Source: Eubacteriaceae bacterium (lineage in GTDB: Bacteria; Bacillota; Clostridia; Lachnospirales; Lachnospiraceae). From it: a DNA stretch of 64,000 nt. Positions 10,595-20,291 of the stretch are shown in pieces. Position numbers and translations under genes: made by a program. The stretch lies in assembly GCA_902362875.1 (NCBI GenBank), contig CABIYF010000012.1:31361-95360 (forward strand). The letters are read 5' to 3'. The stretch's first letter is position 1. Each line of letters opens with the position of its first letter. Under the pieces are notes generated by a model. The model ran no database searches and was not told the origin of the DNA. It saw nothing but the letters and a program-made list of their open reading frames with translations.

Positions 10595-12847
10595 TTATCT
10601 GCGGACTTTCGTTCCTTTTGTATCTCGTTTTGATAGTTTTAATCTGTTAAATTCGAGTTCTTTCTCTTTATACATAATGGAACTTATGTTTTGTGCATCC
10701 ATAACATAAACATTTGTGACAAGATCGTCTTTTGACAATTTCATTCCACGTACTCCAAGTGCACTTTTCTTCTTTTTTGGAATCTCTGCATATGGGAATT
10801 TTAAGAATACACCATCTTTTGTCTGCAAAACAACTTTATCTTCTGATTCTTCACTCCAGTTAGCTGCAATCACAGCGATCAGTTCATCTTCTGATAATTT
10901 CGTTGCCTGGACAGTTCTCTTTGAAGCATTTAACAATTCTCCATCCATCACTTTTAACATGCTCTTTGCCGTTGCAAATAACAAAGTATTATGAATCATA
11001 GTCTGTGCATCAAGAACCTGTATAATATATTCTTTTGCACTGTCATAATTACAGAGATTATCAATTGGCACCCCTTTATCACGGAATTTTCCTGCCGGAA
11101 TATCAAGAACCTTAATCTGGTGCATCAATCCCAGATTCGTAAACACACAAATTTTGTCTGTGTTCATACATGGCACGATAAATTTGTATTCCTTTAAGAT
11201 ATTTTCTTTATTTCTCTGGTATGTTGCTTTATCCATTGTCTTAGAATATCCAAAACGGTCCATTACAAAATAAACAGTTTCTTCTTTCATCGGTGCTGCA
11301 ACATAAACCGCCTCTTTTGCATCTTCAATTACAGTTTTTCTTGGTGTTCCAAATTCTTTTTTGATTGCATCCAACTCTTTTCGGATTACATTTTTTAATG
11401 ATTTTTCATTATCTAAAATGTCTTCATATTCTGCAATCTTTGCAAGAATCTCTTCATATTCTTCCTTAAGCATCAGAATTTCTAAACCGATCAGGCGGTA
11501 TAATTTCAGATCAAGGATCGCACTCGCCTGTTTATCTGTAAAAGAAAGTTTTGTCGCTTCGATCATAGAATCTGATGACTGGAATCTGATATTTCCAACA
11601 TCACCTTTTGTAAGACACGCCTTTACTTCCTTCTGGCTTTTACTGCCTCGGATGATCTCAATGATTAAGTCGATCATATCACATGCCTTTATTAATCCTT
11701 CTTTGATCTCCCGCTGTTCATATAACTTATTTAATAATGTTTTATATTTTCTTCTTGTAACTTCATAGTGGAACTGTGTATGATTTTCAATGATTCCTTT
11801 TAAATCCAGGGTTTCCGGACGTCCATTGACGATCGCAAGCATATTAACGCCAAATGTATCTTCTAGTTTTGTCTTCTTGTATAACAGATTTTTCAAGCGT
11901 TCCACATCTGCTCCTTTTCGCAGTTCCAGAACAATTCTGATTCCATCTTTTGATGATTCATTTGAAATATCCAAAATATCTGTTGTTACTTTATTCTCGA
12001 TCAGTGCCACAATATCAGATAAAAATTTTGATATGTTATTTCCGATCATTGTATATGGAATCTCTGAAATTACAAGTTTATCTTTTTCTCCTCGTTTTTT
12101 CGCAGGTTCTAAAGTGACTTTTCCTCTTAATTTTATTTTTCCGCTTCCTGATGAATAAATATTAAGCAGATCTTTTTTATTGATCACAATACCACCTGTT
12201 GGGAAATCCGGTCCTTCAATATATTCCATCAGTTCTTCATTTGTAATGCTTTCCTTGCGCATATAGGCTTTCACTGCATCGACAACTTCGCCCAGATTAT
12301 GCGACGGGATACTTGTCGTCATTCCAACCGCGATTCCGTCTGCACCATTTACCAAAAGATTGGGAACTTTTACAGGCAGCACTTCTGGTTCTTTCTCTGT
12401 TTCATCGAAGTTTGATACAAAATCAACAACATTCTTGTCAAGATCTGCAAGATATGCTTCCTGTGTGATCTTTTGAAGTCTTGCTTCTGTATATCGCATC
12501 GCTGCTGCCCCATCACCTTCAATTGAGCCAAAGTTTCCATGCCCATCAACTAATGGTATTCCTTTTTTGAAATCCTGAGACATGACAACTAATGACTCGT
12601 AGATTGAACTGTCTCCATGCGGATGATATTTACCCATCGTATCTCCGACAATTCTGGCTGATTTTCTATGTGGTCTGTCATAGCGAAGTCCTAACTCATC
12701 CATGGAATAAAGCACACGTCTTTGTACCGGCTTTAATCCGTCTCTTGCATCTGGTAATGCTCTGGCACAGATAACGCTCATGGCATAATCAATGTAAGAT
12801 TTTTGCATAACCTCAGAAAACTCCGCTTTAATAATATGTTCTGACAT
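10595..12847 (-). CDS. parC: type IIA topoisomerase subunit A, topoisomerase IV-like
   Basis: Breakage-reunion subunit. The 750 residues include the winged-helix catalytic region with AAMRYTEARL (active-site Tyr119) and the quinolone-determining segment HPHGDSSIYES with Ser80 and Glu84. The C-terminal pinwheel has only partial blades. At the position of the GyrA box (QRRGGKG in gyrases) the sequence is a lysine-rich segment with no glycine cluster, which favours a decatenating topoisomerase IV-like enzyme over gyrase. It lies 21 bp after parE, so A and B subunits are co-expressed. Some Clostridia databases still label this type GyrA, so the symbol is a judgement. Confidence 0.85.
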   Translation of the reverse strand: MSEHIIKAEFSEVMQKSYIDYAMSVICARALPDARDGLKPVQRRVLYSMDELGLRYDRPHRKSARIVGDTMGKYHPHGDSSIYESLVVMSQDFKKGIPLVDGHGNFGSIEGDGAAAMRYTEARLQKITQEAYLADLDKNVVDFVSNFDETEKEPEVLPVKVPNLLVNGADGIAVGMTTSIPSHNLGEVVDAVKAYMRKESITNEELMEYIEGPDFPTGGIVINKKDLLNIYSSGSGKIKLRGKVTLEPAKKRGEKDKLVISEIPYTMIGNNISKFLSDIVALIENKVTTDILDISNESSKDGIRIVLELRKGADVERLKNLLYKKTKLEDTFGVNMLAIVNGRPETLDLKGIIENHTQFHYEVTRRKYKTLLNKLYEQREIKEGLIKACDMIDLIIEIIRGSKSQKEVKACLTKGDVGNIRFQSSDSMIEATKLSFTDKQASAILDLKLYRLIGLEILMLKEEYEEILAKIAEYEDILDNEKSLKNVIRKELDAIKKEFGTPRKTVIEDAKEAVYVAAPMKEETVYFVMDRFGYSKTMDKATYQRNKENILKEYKFIVPCMNTDKICVFTNLGLMHQIKVLDIPAGKFRDKGVPIDNLCNYDSAKEYIIQVLDAQTMIHNTLLFATAKSMLKVMDGELLNASKRTVQATKLSEDELIAVIAANWSEESEDKVVLQTKDGVFLKFPYAEIPKKKKSALGVRGMKLSKDDLVTNVYVMDAQNISSIMYKEKELEFNRLKLSKRDTKGTKVRR

Positions 12848-12868
12848 TATTTATGTTTTCCTTTCTTT

Positions 12869-14782
<1,914 letters not shown>

Positions 14783-14875
14783 AAATACAAAACACTCCTT
14801 TTAATCTTTCGGTTATCTAGTTTAACACACAACTTTTTGTTACGCAAACGCAAATCTTCTATATGCAGAAACAAC

Positions 14876-14884
14876 TTTCGACAA
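14876..14884 (-). promoter_or_regulatory. candidate 0A box between parE and lipoprotein gene
   Basis: TTGTCGAAA on the minus strand contains the 7-bp TGTCGAA core of Spo0A sites. It sits 4 bp upstream of the plus-strand lipoprotein -35 and about 95 bp upstream of parE. A single 7-bp match could be chance, but it is in the intergenic space. Confidence 0.35.
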
Positions 14885-14887
14885 TGA

Positions 14888-14916
14888 TTGACTTTATACA
14901 GCAAAATCCCTATAAT
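14888..14916 (+). promoter_or_regulatory. promoter of the lipoprotein gene
   Basis: TTGACT and TATAAT with an exact 17-bp spacer, about 35 bp before the ATG at 14952. One of the best sigma-A matches in the window. Confidence 0.75.
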
Positions 14917-14951
14917 ATTTAGTATATAAATAAACAGAAAGGATAAAGAGT

Positions 14952-15617
14952 ATGAAACGTAGGATTTTCAAACAAATCCTGTCCGGTATGCTTGGTATTA
15001 TGTTACTATTATCACTTGCCGGATGCGGACAAAGCACAGCGAATGCAAAACCAACGAATACAATGGAGGCTTTTTATGATCTGCTCATCAGGCAGGATAC
15101 TTCTGCTATGACTGATTTAGGAATTGATTCTAAAGAATCAAAAGAGACTTTAAAAACTTATCAGTCATCTATGGTATCCACAATTCAAAAAAGCTTTAAA
15201 AATGCAGGAGTTGCGATCACAAAATCACAGGCAGAAGATATCTTTAAAGCAATCAGCAACAAGCTTGCTTCTTTAGAATATAAAGTTTCTCTTGTTAAGA
15301 AAGATGACAAAGAAGCAACTGTGAAAGTTTCCAGTCAGTATATTAATTACCTTGATATTTTCAAGCAGGCAAAACAGACAACTTTAGATGAATTAAAGCC
15401 ACTTCATATCGAGAAATTATCTGATGCGAAGAAACAATTAGTATCAAATGTAATTGATTGTTTTAATTCTGCTTCTGTTTCAAGTGACATGCACAGCAAA
15501 ACATTCACTTTAAAACTACAGAAGATCAAGAGTGGAGATAATACAATCCATATCTTCTTCCCAGATAATTACGAAGAAGTTGGAAGCAAACTAACTCAGA
15601 TCGTTACAAATCAATAA
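14952..15617 (+). CDS. secreted lipoprotein, DUF5105-like
   Basis: The 221-residue protein starts with a type II signal peptide: a basic KRR start, a hydrophobic stretch, and lipobox LAGC with the lipidated Cys near residue 25. The mature part is mostly helical with a C-terminal beta-like half, and resembles DUF5105-type Firmicutes lipoproteins of unknown function. SD AGAAAGGA lies upstream. It is a single-gene unit with its own promoter and terminator, the only plus-strand gene in the first 36 kb. Confidence 0.75.
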   Translation: MKRRIFKQILSGMLGIMLLLSLAGCGQSTANAKPTNTMEAFYDLLIRQDTSAMTDLGIDSKESKETLKTYQSSMVSTIQKSFKNAGVAITKSQAEDIFKAISNKLASLEYKVSLVKKDDKEATVKVSSQYINYLDIFKQAKQTTLDELKPLHIEKLSDAKKQLVSNVIDCFNSASVSSDMHSKTFTLKLQKIKSGDNTIHIFFPDNYEEVGSKLTQIVTNQ

Positions 15618-15623
15618 GTCAAA

Positions 15624-15654
15624 AAAAGGTTAGCACACTCGTTGCTAACCTTTT
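15624..15654. terminator. bidirectional intrinsic terminator
   Basis: An 8-bp GC-containing stem GGTTAGCA/TGCTAACC with a 7-nt loop is extended by an A-run on the left and a T-run on the right. It lies between two convergent genes (lipoprotein and ECF sigma factor) and fits termination of both. Confidence 0.85.
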
Positions 15655-15658
15655 ATTT

Positions 15659-16204
15659 TTATAATTCGTCTTCTTCCATCATCTTCTTTAACTGAACTCT
15701 TGCTTCACTGCATCGTATCTTTACCATTCGTTCAGATATCTTAAATATGTCTGCAATTTCTTTACATTTTAAACCATAAACATACCGAAACAATAATGTA
15801 TCTCTATGACGCCTGTCCATTCTTGACAGATTTTGTTTCAATGAATCCAGATCGATCATCTGAAGATAATTATCTCTTGGATCTTCAATAAAATCTCCTT
15901 CCATACCGTCATCATAAACAAGACATTCATGTTCATTATCTTTCTCATCTTTAATGATGTCCAAAGCCTCATGTCTTAAAACCGTGGACAGAAAATAAAA
16001 CACTTCATCCCTTGGCACTTTTAAGATACCATCAGGATATGCCAGAACTTTCTCAAATGCACTTTGCACAACATCTTCTGCAAAGTCCGAATTCTGAACA
16101 TATTTTCTTGCTATAAAAAACATCCTTCTTGAATATGTAGCATATAACTCCTCGATATATTTAATATTTTTCTTACCTATCGGCTTCCTCTTTCGAATTT
16201 CCAT
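15659..16204 (-). CDS. ECF-type sigma-70 family RNA polymerase sigma factor
   Basis: A 181-residue sigma factor with region 2 (LYATYSRRMFFIARKYV, AEDVVQSAFEKVL, the core-binding and -10 region) and region 4 with a helix-turn-helix (CKEIADIFKISERMVKIRCSEAR). Regions 1 and 3 are absent, as in ECF factors. There is no anti-sigma gene beside it, so control is not the usual anti-sigma pairing, or the anti-sigma lies elsewhere. It has its own promoter upstream and shares a terminator with the lipoprotein gene. Confidence 0.88.
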   Translation of the reverse strand: MEIRKRKPIGKKNIKYIEELYATYSRRMFFIARKYVQNSDFAEDVVQSAFEKVLAYPDGILKVPRDEVFYFLSTVLRHEALDIIKDEKDNEHECLVYDDGMEGDFIEDPRDNYLQMIDLDSLKQNLSRMDRRHRDTLLFRYVYGLKCKEIADIFKISERMVKIRCSEARVQLKKMMEEDEL

Positions 16205-16254
16205 ACAATATTTCTCTTTCGGTTTTCCTATTAATTATTTACTATCTTCAAACT

Positions 16255-16283
16255 ATTATAAAGATATACTTTCACGTTGTAAA
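16255..16283 (-). promoter_or_regulatory. promoter of the ECF sigma gene
   Basis: Minus-strand TTTACA and TATAAT with a 17-bp spacer about 50 bp before the sigma-factor start codon. Confidence 0.55.
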
Positions 16284-16357
16284 TAACTGTATGATAAATT
16301 ATTCATACTTTTTGAGTATTTTTCATATTTTTATAATAAATCATACGCTGTTGTATA

Positions 16358-17365
16358 TCAATCAAATAATAATTCCTCGAAAATAACTTCCATATTCTCT
16401 TCGGAATATTCAATTTCTTTTGAATACATTCTGGCAATATCCTGAATTTCAAAAGGAATCTCATATTCCTTGCAATACTGATCAACAACTTCTATCATCA
16501 CTGTACTTAAAATTGCAAATTTAATTTTATCTGTCAGATTATCATCGTCATATGACTTAATAAAATGCCGATAAATAAAATAGCATAATAAGCGTTCTAT
16601 ATATTGATCATTTCTGCAGTACGAAGTCCATGTCTTATATTCTTTTATTGCTTTATGTAATAGTGTCTGAAATTTATCATCCATATAATCGAGATTTCCA
16701 TAAAAATCAAACCAGTATGAAAGATACTCTTTCTCGTTTATCTTTCGCATAAAATACTTTGGCTGGACCGTTTTTAGATCAAGGCTGGCTGTAAGTTCTC
16801 CAGTAAGATTTAATTTCTCCTGATATGCTGCCGTCAGATCAAAAATTTTATCCATCCGTTCTTCTATCGGACATTCCTGATCTTTTAAAATCTCTAATAA
16901 ATACAGCTCAATCCTCATCAGCTCATCCGCCCATTCGTCGTCTTCGCTCTCTGATCCCACAATACTTTCTTCCACTTTAAAATCCGGATCATTTAAGATC
17001 AAACGAGCCGCTTCCTCACAGGCAAGCCCCAGACCTGACTGTCTGATATGTCCATATTCATTATGAAATCTTGGATGCTGTGTGCATATCTCACATAATG
17101 CATCTTCTCCAAGTTCGATGTATATGTCGCATAAATTATTCTGGTTCAAAAAAGCACATCTTCCTTGTTCATCCATGCAAAACATGGGTTCTTTTCCATG
17201 ATGGATTCCCTGATCCAAACATTTTTTAAAAGGTGTTGTGACTTTTTGGTATCGGTTATATGATTGTTCATCTATCATGATATCCCATCCAATACAGCAA
17301 TTATCTTTGCATTTTTGCGCAATGCATTGAAAATTTTTATAATACGCTGGAATATACTGCTTCAT
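16358..17365 (-). CDS. FliB-like (flagellin lysine N-methylase family) Cys-cluster protein
   Basis: The 335 residues begin with the FliB signature: CIAQKCKDNCCIGWDI, then CAFLNQNNLCDIY and CEICTQHPRF, a spaced set of eight or so cysteines expected to bind a metal or Fe-S cluster. In Salmonella FliB methylates flagellin lysines. Many non-motile Lachnospiraceae carry homologues, and no flagellar gene is in this window, so the substrate is uncertain. It follows the third Spo0A-like gene by only 16 bp and may be the last gene of the Spo0A cluster transcript. Confidence 0.8.
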   Translation of the reverse strand: MKQYIPAYYKNFQCIAQKCKDNCCIGWDIMIDEQSYNRYQKVTTPFKKCLDQGIHHGKEPMFCMDEQGRCAFLNQNNLCDIYIELGEDALCEICTQHPRFHNEYGHIRQSGLGLACEEAARLILNDPDFKVEESIVGSESEDDEWADELMRIELYLLEILKDQECPIEERMDKIFDLTAAYQEKLNLTGELTASLDLKTVQPKYFMRKINEKEYLSYWFDFYGNLDYMDDKFQTLLHKAIKEYKTWTSYCRNDQYIERLLCYFIYRHFIKSYDDDNLTDKIKFAILSTVMIEVVDQYCKEYEIPFEIQDIARMYSKEIEYSEENMEVIFEELLFD

Positions 17366-17381
17366 CTTTTTCCTCCAAATA

Positions 17382-18188
17382 TTATGATACCCGAATCTGG
17401 TATTCCAATCTCATCCAGTCGGCAACTGCCGCAATAAATTCAGAGTTTGTTGGTCTTTCCTGTTGCTCGATCACAAAGGTTCCAAAAATTTCGCCCAACA
17501 GCTGTTTGTTTCCCCTGATCCATACAATATCAATTGCATGGCGGATAGCCCGTTCAACACTTCCTATCGTCGTCTTGCATTTCTTTGCAATATCGGGATA
17601 GAGTGATTTGGTGATATAATTCACGCTGTTTGCATCTTCCATGGCCATTAAAATACCATATTTTATATACCGGCATCCTTTGATATGTGCCGGAATCCCT
17701 AAATTCCTTACCAGCAGGCTGATTTCTCTGCGAATATCATTTTTATTGCTAATGGATGGTACTTCTTCTTTTTCTTTATGTATTTCTTCTTGAATCTTTG
17801 TATTTACAGAACGAATTCTTATCATCTGCGTGATCCGCTCTGCAAGAATTCCTGCCTGAAATGGCTTCATCATACAATAATCCACTTTTAAATGTCTGAT
17901 ATATTCCATAAGATCCTGATTCTCAATCATTGTTAAGGCAATAAATGCCGGTACTTCTTCAGGGCTCATCACTTCCCTGCATCTTTCAATGACACCTAGT
18001 CCATCAACTCCAGGCAGCATTAAATCAATGATCACAAGATCTGGTCTTAAATTTAGAATTCCAGAAAACGCATCTTCTCCATTTTCTGCGATTGCCATTA
18101 CATTATATTGTTTCTGCAGTTCTTCTTTTAATTGTTTGGATTCATCTGGATAACTGTCAGCGATCAAAATATTGTATCTATCATCCAT
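17382..18188 (-). CDS. Spo0A paralogue, most diverged of the three
   Basis: The 268-residue protein has an N-terminal receiver and a C-terminal Spo0A DNA-binding domain ([14 protein letters not shown] and later [18 protein letters not shown]). In the receiver the phosphoacceptor Asp55, Thr86 and Lys108 are kept, but the acidic pair is reduced to Asp11-Ser12. The Arg after the recognition-helix Ser in true Spo0A (SRVER) is absent here (GSVER). The conserved [16 protein letters not shown] run before the last helices is changed to FGTFVIEQQERPTNSE. Start chosen at 18188 because GGAGG lies 8 nt before it. It is the third gene of a tandem Spo0A array. It probably binds a variant of the 0A box or modulates Spo0A (inference). 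Confidence 0.85.
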   Translation of the reverse strand: MDDRYNILIADSYPDESKQLKEELQKQYNVMAIAENGEDAFSGILNLRPDLVIIDLMLPGVDGLGVIERCREVMSPEEVPAFIALTMIENQDLMEYIRHLKVDYCMMKPFQAGILAERITQMIRIRSVNTKIQEEIHKEKEEVPSISNKNDIRREISLLVRNLGIPAHIKGCRYIKYGILMAMEDANSVNYITKSLYPDIAKKCKTTIGSVERAIRHAIDIVWIRGNKQLLGEIFGTFVIEQQERPTNSEFIAAVADWMRLEYQIRVS

Positions 18189-18246
18189 ATTTTCTCCTCC
18201 AAGCAATCTCCCTATTTTTGTTCTTCTGCATCCTTTCTACATCATC

Positions 18247-19065
18247 TCAGGATGCATTAATATGATAATCTAGTCTTAGTTTGTCTGCAATCAGGGCAAT
18301 AAATTCTGAATTCGTAGGTTTCCCTTTTCCCGCACTGATCGTGTAGCCAAACATCTCTTCTAATAATTCCACTTTTCCACGACTCCATGCAACTTCAATG
18401 GCGTGTCGTATCGCTCTTTCCACGCTGCTTGATGTCGTTTTATATTTTTTTGCGATCGTTGGATATAAAAGTTTTGTGATATAATTCATCATATTTATAT
18501 CTTCAATCGCCATAATAATTCCTTCTCTTATATACTGATATCCCTTGATATGTGCAGGAATCCCAAGATCTCTGATAATCTTTGTTACATCCTGTTTGAT
18601 GTTAAATTCATAATCAAGAACCGTTCTGTGCTTTCTTGCTTCAACACTTTGAACTTGTTCTCTCTGGCGGATCTTCTGGTCTAACCCCTTAATCTTTGCA
18701 ACCTGTTTGATTCGGTGAATCAAAACCTCTTGCTTAAATGGCCGCATCATACAGTAATCAATATCCATATGATTAATACATTCTATCAGTTTCTCGGTAC
18801 CGATCGATGTCAAAATGATGAACACCGGCAGTTGTTCATACCCCATCTGTTCCCGGCATTTTTCGATCACTCCGATTCCATCAATCTGTGGGAGCATGAT
18901 ATCAACAAGTACAACATCCGGCAATTGTTTTTTAATCTCTTCCACTGCTCTCACTCCATCAAACACAGGATTCATTACATCAAAATCTTTCTGTAATCTG
19001 GATTCGAGAATCTCTGCCTCTGATACATCTCCATCTACAATCAAAATCTTTAACTTCTTTTCCAT
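18247..19065 (-). CDS. Spo0A paralogue with altered receiver switch residue
   Basis: The 272-residue protein has a receiver (Asp11-Gly12-Asp13 acidic pocket, phosphoacceptor Asp55, Thr86) in which the invariant switch lysine is Arg108 (MMRPF). The C-terminal domain is very Spo0A-like ([39 protein letters not shown]), but the recognition-helix motif reads SSVER rather than SRVER. Start taken at 19065 because AGGAGG lies 9 nt before it; the longer ORF upstream overlaps the spo0A stop and is not needed. The Lys to Arg change suggests altered or lost phosphorylation response (inference). Confidence 0.87.
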   Translation of the reverse strand: MEKKLKILIVDGDVSEAEILESRLQKDFDVMNPVFDGVRAVEEIKKQLPDVVLVDIMLPQIDGIGVIEKCREQMGYEQLPVFIILTSIGTEKLIECINHMDIDYCMMRPFKQEVLIHRIKQVAKIKGLDQKIRQREQVQSVEARKHRTVLDYEFNIKQDVTKIIRDLGIPAHIKGYQYIREGIIMAIEDINMMNYITKLLYPTIAKKYKTTSSSVERAIRHAIEVAWSRGKVELLEEMFGYTISAGKGKPTNSEFIALIADKLRLDYHINAS

Positions 19066-19105
19066 CTTTTTCAGCCTCCTGATCATGATCATGTCTATAT
19101 ACTGC

Positions 19106-19912
19106 CTATCTTCCCTGAGATAATATCTCATCTCCGTATTCCAGACGTATCTTATCGGCAATCAATGCAATAAACTCTGAATTTGTGGGCTTTCCTTTGC
19201 CCGCATGGATCGTATATCCAAATAATGCATCAATCGTGTCCATCTTTCCTCTTCCCCAGGCTACCTCAATTGCATGCCTGATCGCACGCTCTACCCGGCT
19301 TGGTGTTGTGTCAAATTTCTCTGCGATCGATGGATACAGCTGCTTCGTAATGGAATTTAGAATATCCATATCACACACTGCCAGCATAATGGAATCTCTC
19401 AAGTACTGGTAACCTTTGATGTGTGCTGGTACTCCGATTTCATGAATCATATTAGTAATAATAATCTCCAGCTGATTCTCTGTTAATCCATGGATCTTCT
19501 CTGGTACAGAAACGAATGGTCTTTCAGGCACCTCTTGCTTTATTCTTGCCTGTTTGATCTGTTTTATGATCGTGCGTAAATCGAAAGGTTTCAAAATAAA
19601 ATAGGATGCCCCTAAATCCATAGCTTCTTCACAGACATTTTCCTGTCCCATTGCGGAAACCATAATTATGATTGGTCTTTTACTGAGATTTTCACGCTGC
19701 AGATGTTCTAATACTCCAATTCCATCAAGCTTTGGCATGATAATGTCAAGCAACACGACATCAGGCTGTCGCTCCTTTATGATACGCAATGCATCTTCTC
19801 CATTATCAGCACTTGCAATTACTTCGATATCACTTTCCTGTTCTAACAGTTCTGTCATCATCTCAACAGTTCTCTGGTTATCATCTGCAATAGCCACATT
19901 AATCTTGTTCAT
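19106..19912 (-). CDS. spo0A: stage 0 sporulation master regulator Spo0A
   Basis: This is the canonical copy. Its receiver keeps the Asp10-Asp11 pair, phosphoacceptor Asp56 ([12 protein letters not shown]), Ser86 and Lys108 (ILKPFD). The DNA-binding domain has [18 protein letters not shown] and [17 protein letters not shown]. At 268 residues it has the usual length. Start at 19912 has GGGAGG 7 nt upstream. It is the first gene of a three-gene Spo0A-type array and follows the recN-spoIVB region as in other spore formers, though sbcDC lie between. Two 0A boxes and a sigma-A-like promoter are upstream, so autoregulation is likely. Confidence 0.95.
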   Translation of the reverse strand: MNKINVAIADDNQRTVEMMTELLEQESDIEVIASADNGEDALRIIKERQPDVVLLDIIMPKLDGIGVLEHLQRENLSKRPIIIMVSAMGQENVCEEAMDLGASYFILKPFDLRTIIKQIKQARIKQEVPERPFVSVPEKIHGLTENQLEIIITNMIHEIGVPAHIKGYQYLRDSIMLAVCDMDILNSITKQLYPSIAEKFDTTPSRVERAIRHAIEVAWGRGKMDTIDALFGYTIHAGKGKPTNSEFIALIADKIRLEYGDEILSQGR

Positions 19913-19948
19913 ATCCAGTCCTCCCATTCTGTTTTTCTCTACATTTTT

Positions 19949-19978
19949 ATTATATATTTTCTCTAAGTTTACAAACAA
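19949..19978 (-). promoter_or_regulatory. candidate spo0A promoter
   Basis: Minus-strand TTGTTT and TATAAT spaced by 18 bp, about 37 bp before the spo0A start codon. The -35 is poor, as expected for an activated promoter; the tandem 0A boxes lie about 40 bp further upstream. Confidence 0.5.
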
Positions 19979-20017
19979 CCCTTATTTCTTCGCAAGTTTT
20001 GGTTGATTTCCAAAGGA

Positions 20018-20034
20018 TTCGACATAATTCGACA
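20018..20034 (-). promoter_or_regulatory. tandem 0A boxes upstream of spo0A
   Basis: On the minus strand the exact 0A core TGTCGAA occurs twice with a 3-bp gap, so the two copies repeat every 10 bp, one helical turn. Cores are at 20028-20034 and 20018-20024. Same-face tandem 0A boxes are the known way Spo0A dimers bind. Position about 105-120 bp before the spo0A start supports autoregulation. Confidence 0.75.
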
Positions 20035-20096
20035 AAATTAATTTTATTTCTTAAAATCTTTATCAGATTTCGCTGTGCAGACTGTTAAATTCACAT

Positions 20097-20271
20097 TTAT
20101 TGTCCGTAATATGCGGTAATGATGTCCTTTAAATTTGACACCGTTGAGGTAATTTGATCTGTTCCTGCTTCTATCAGCTCCTTTCTAATTTTCAAATCCG
20201 TACAGGCTTCCAATGCCTGCCAGATTATTTTCTTTTGCACCTAGTATATCATGTCTTTGGTCTTCTGTCAT
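20097..20271 (-). pseudogene. small gene split by a +1 frameshift, function unknown
   Basis: Two overlapping short frames lie between sbcC and spo0A. The first starts at ATG 20271 (MTEDQRHDILGAK...) and stops after about 28 codons. The second, ending at 20097, reads KIIWQALEACTDLKIRKELI... to AYYGQ. Joined inside an A-rich run (near 20230-20240) they give one plausible helical protein of about 57 residues. The second frame alone could start at GTG 20240 (47 aa). No Shine-Dalgarno is evident. Either a decayed gene, a sequencing error in the A-run, or a frameshifted gene; protein family not recognised. The rest of the 19979-20291 gap holds the spo0A control region. Confidence 0.4.
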
Positions 20272-20291
20272 AAGAATTTATTTGGATACAT

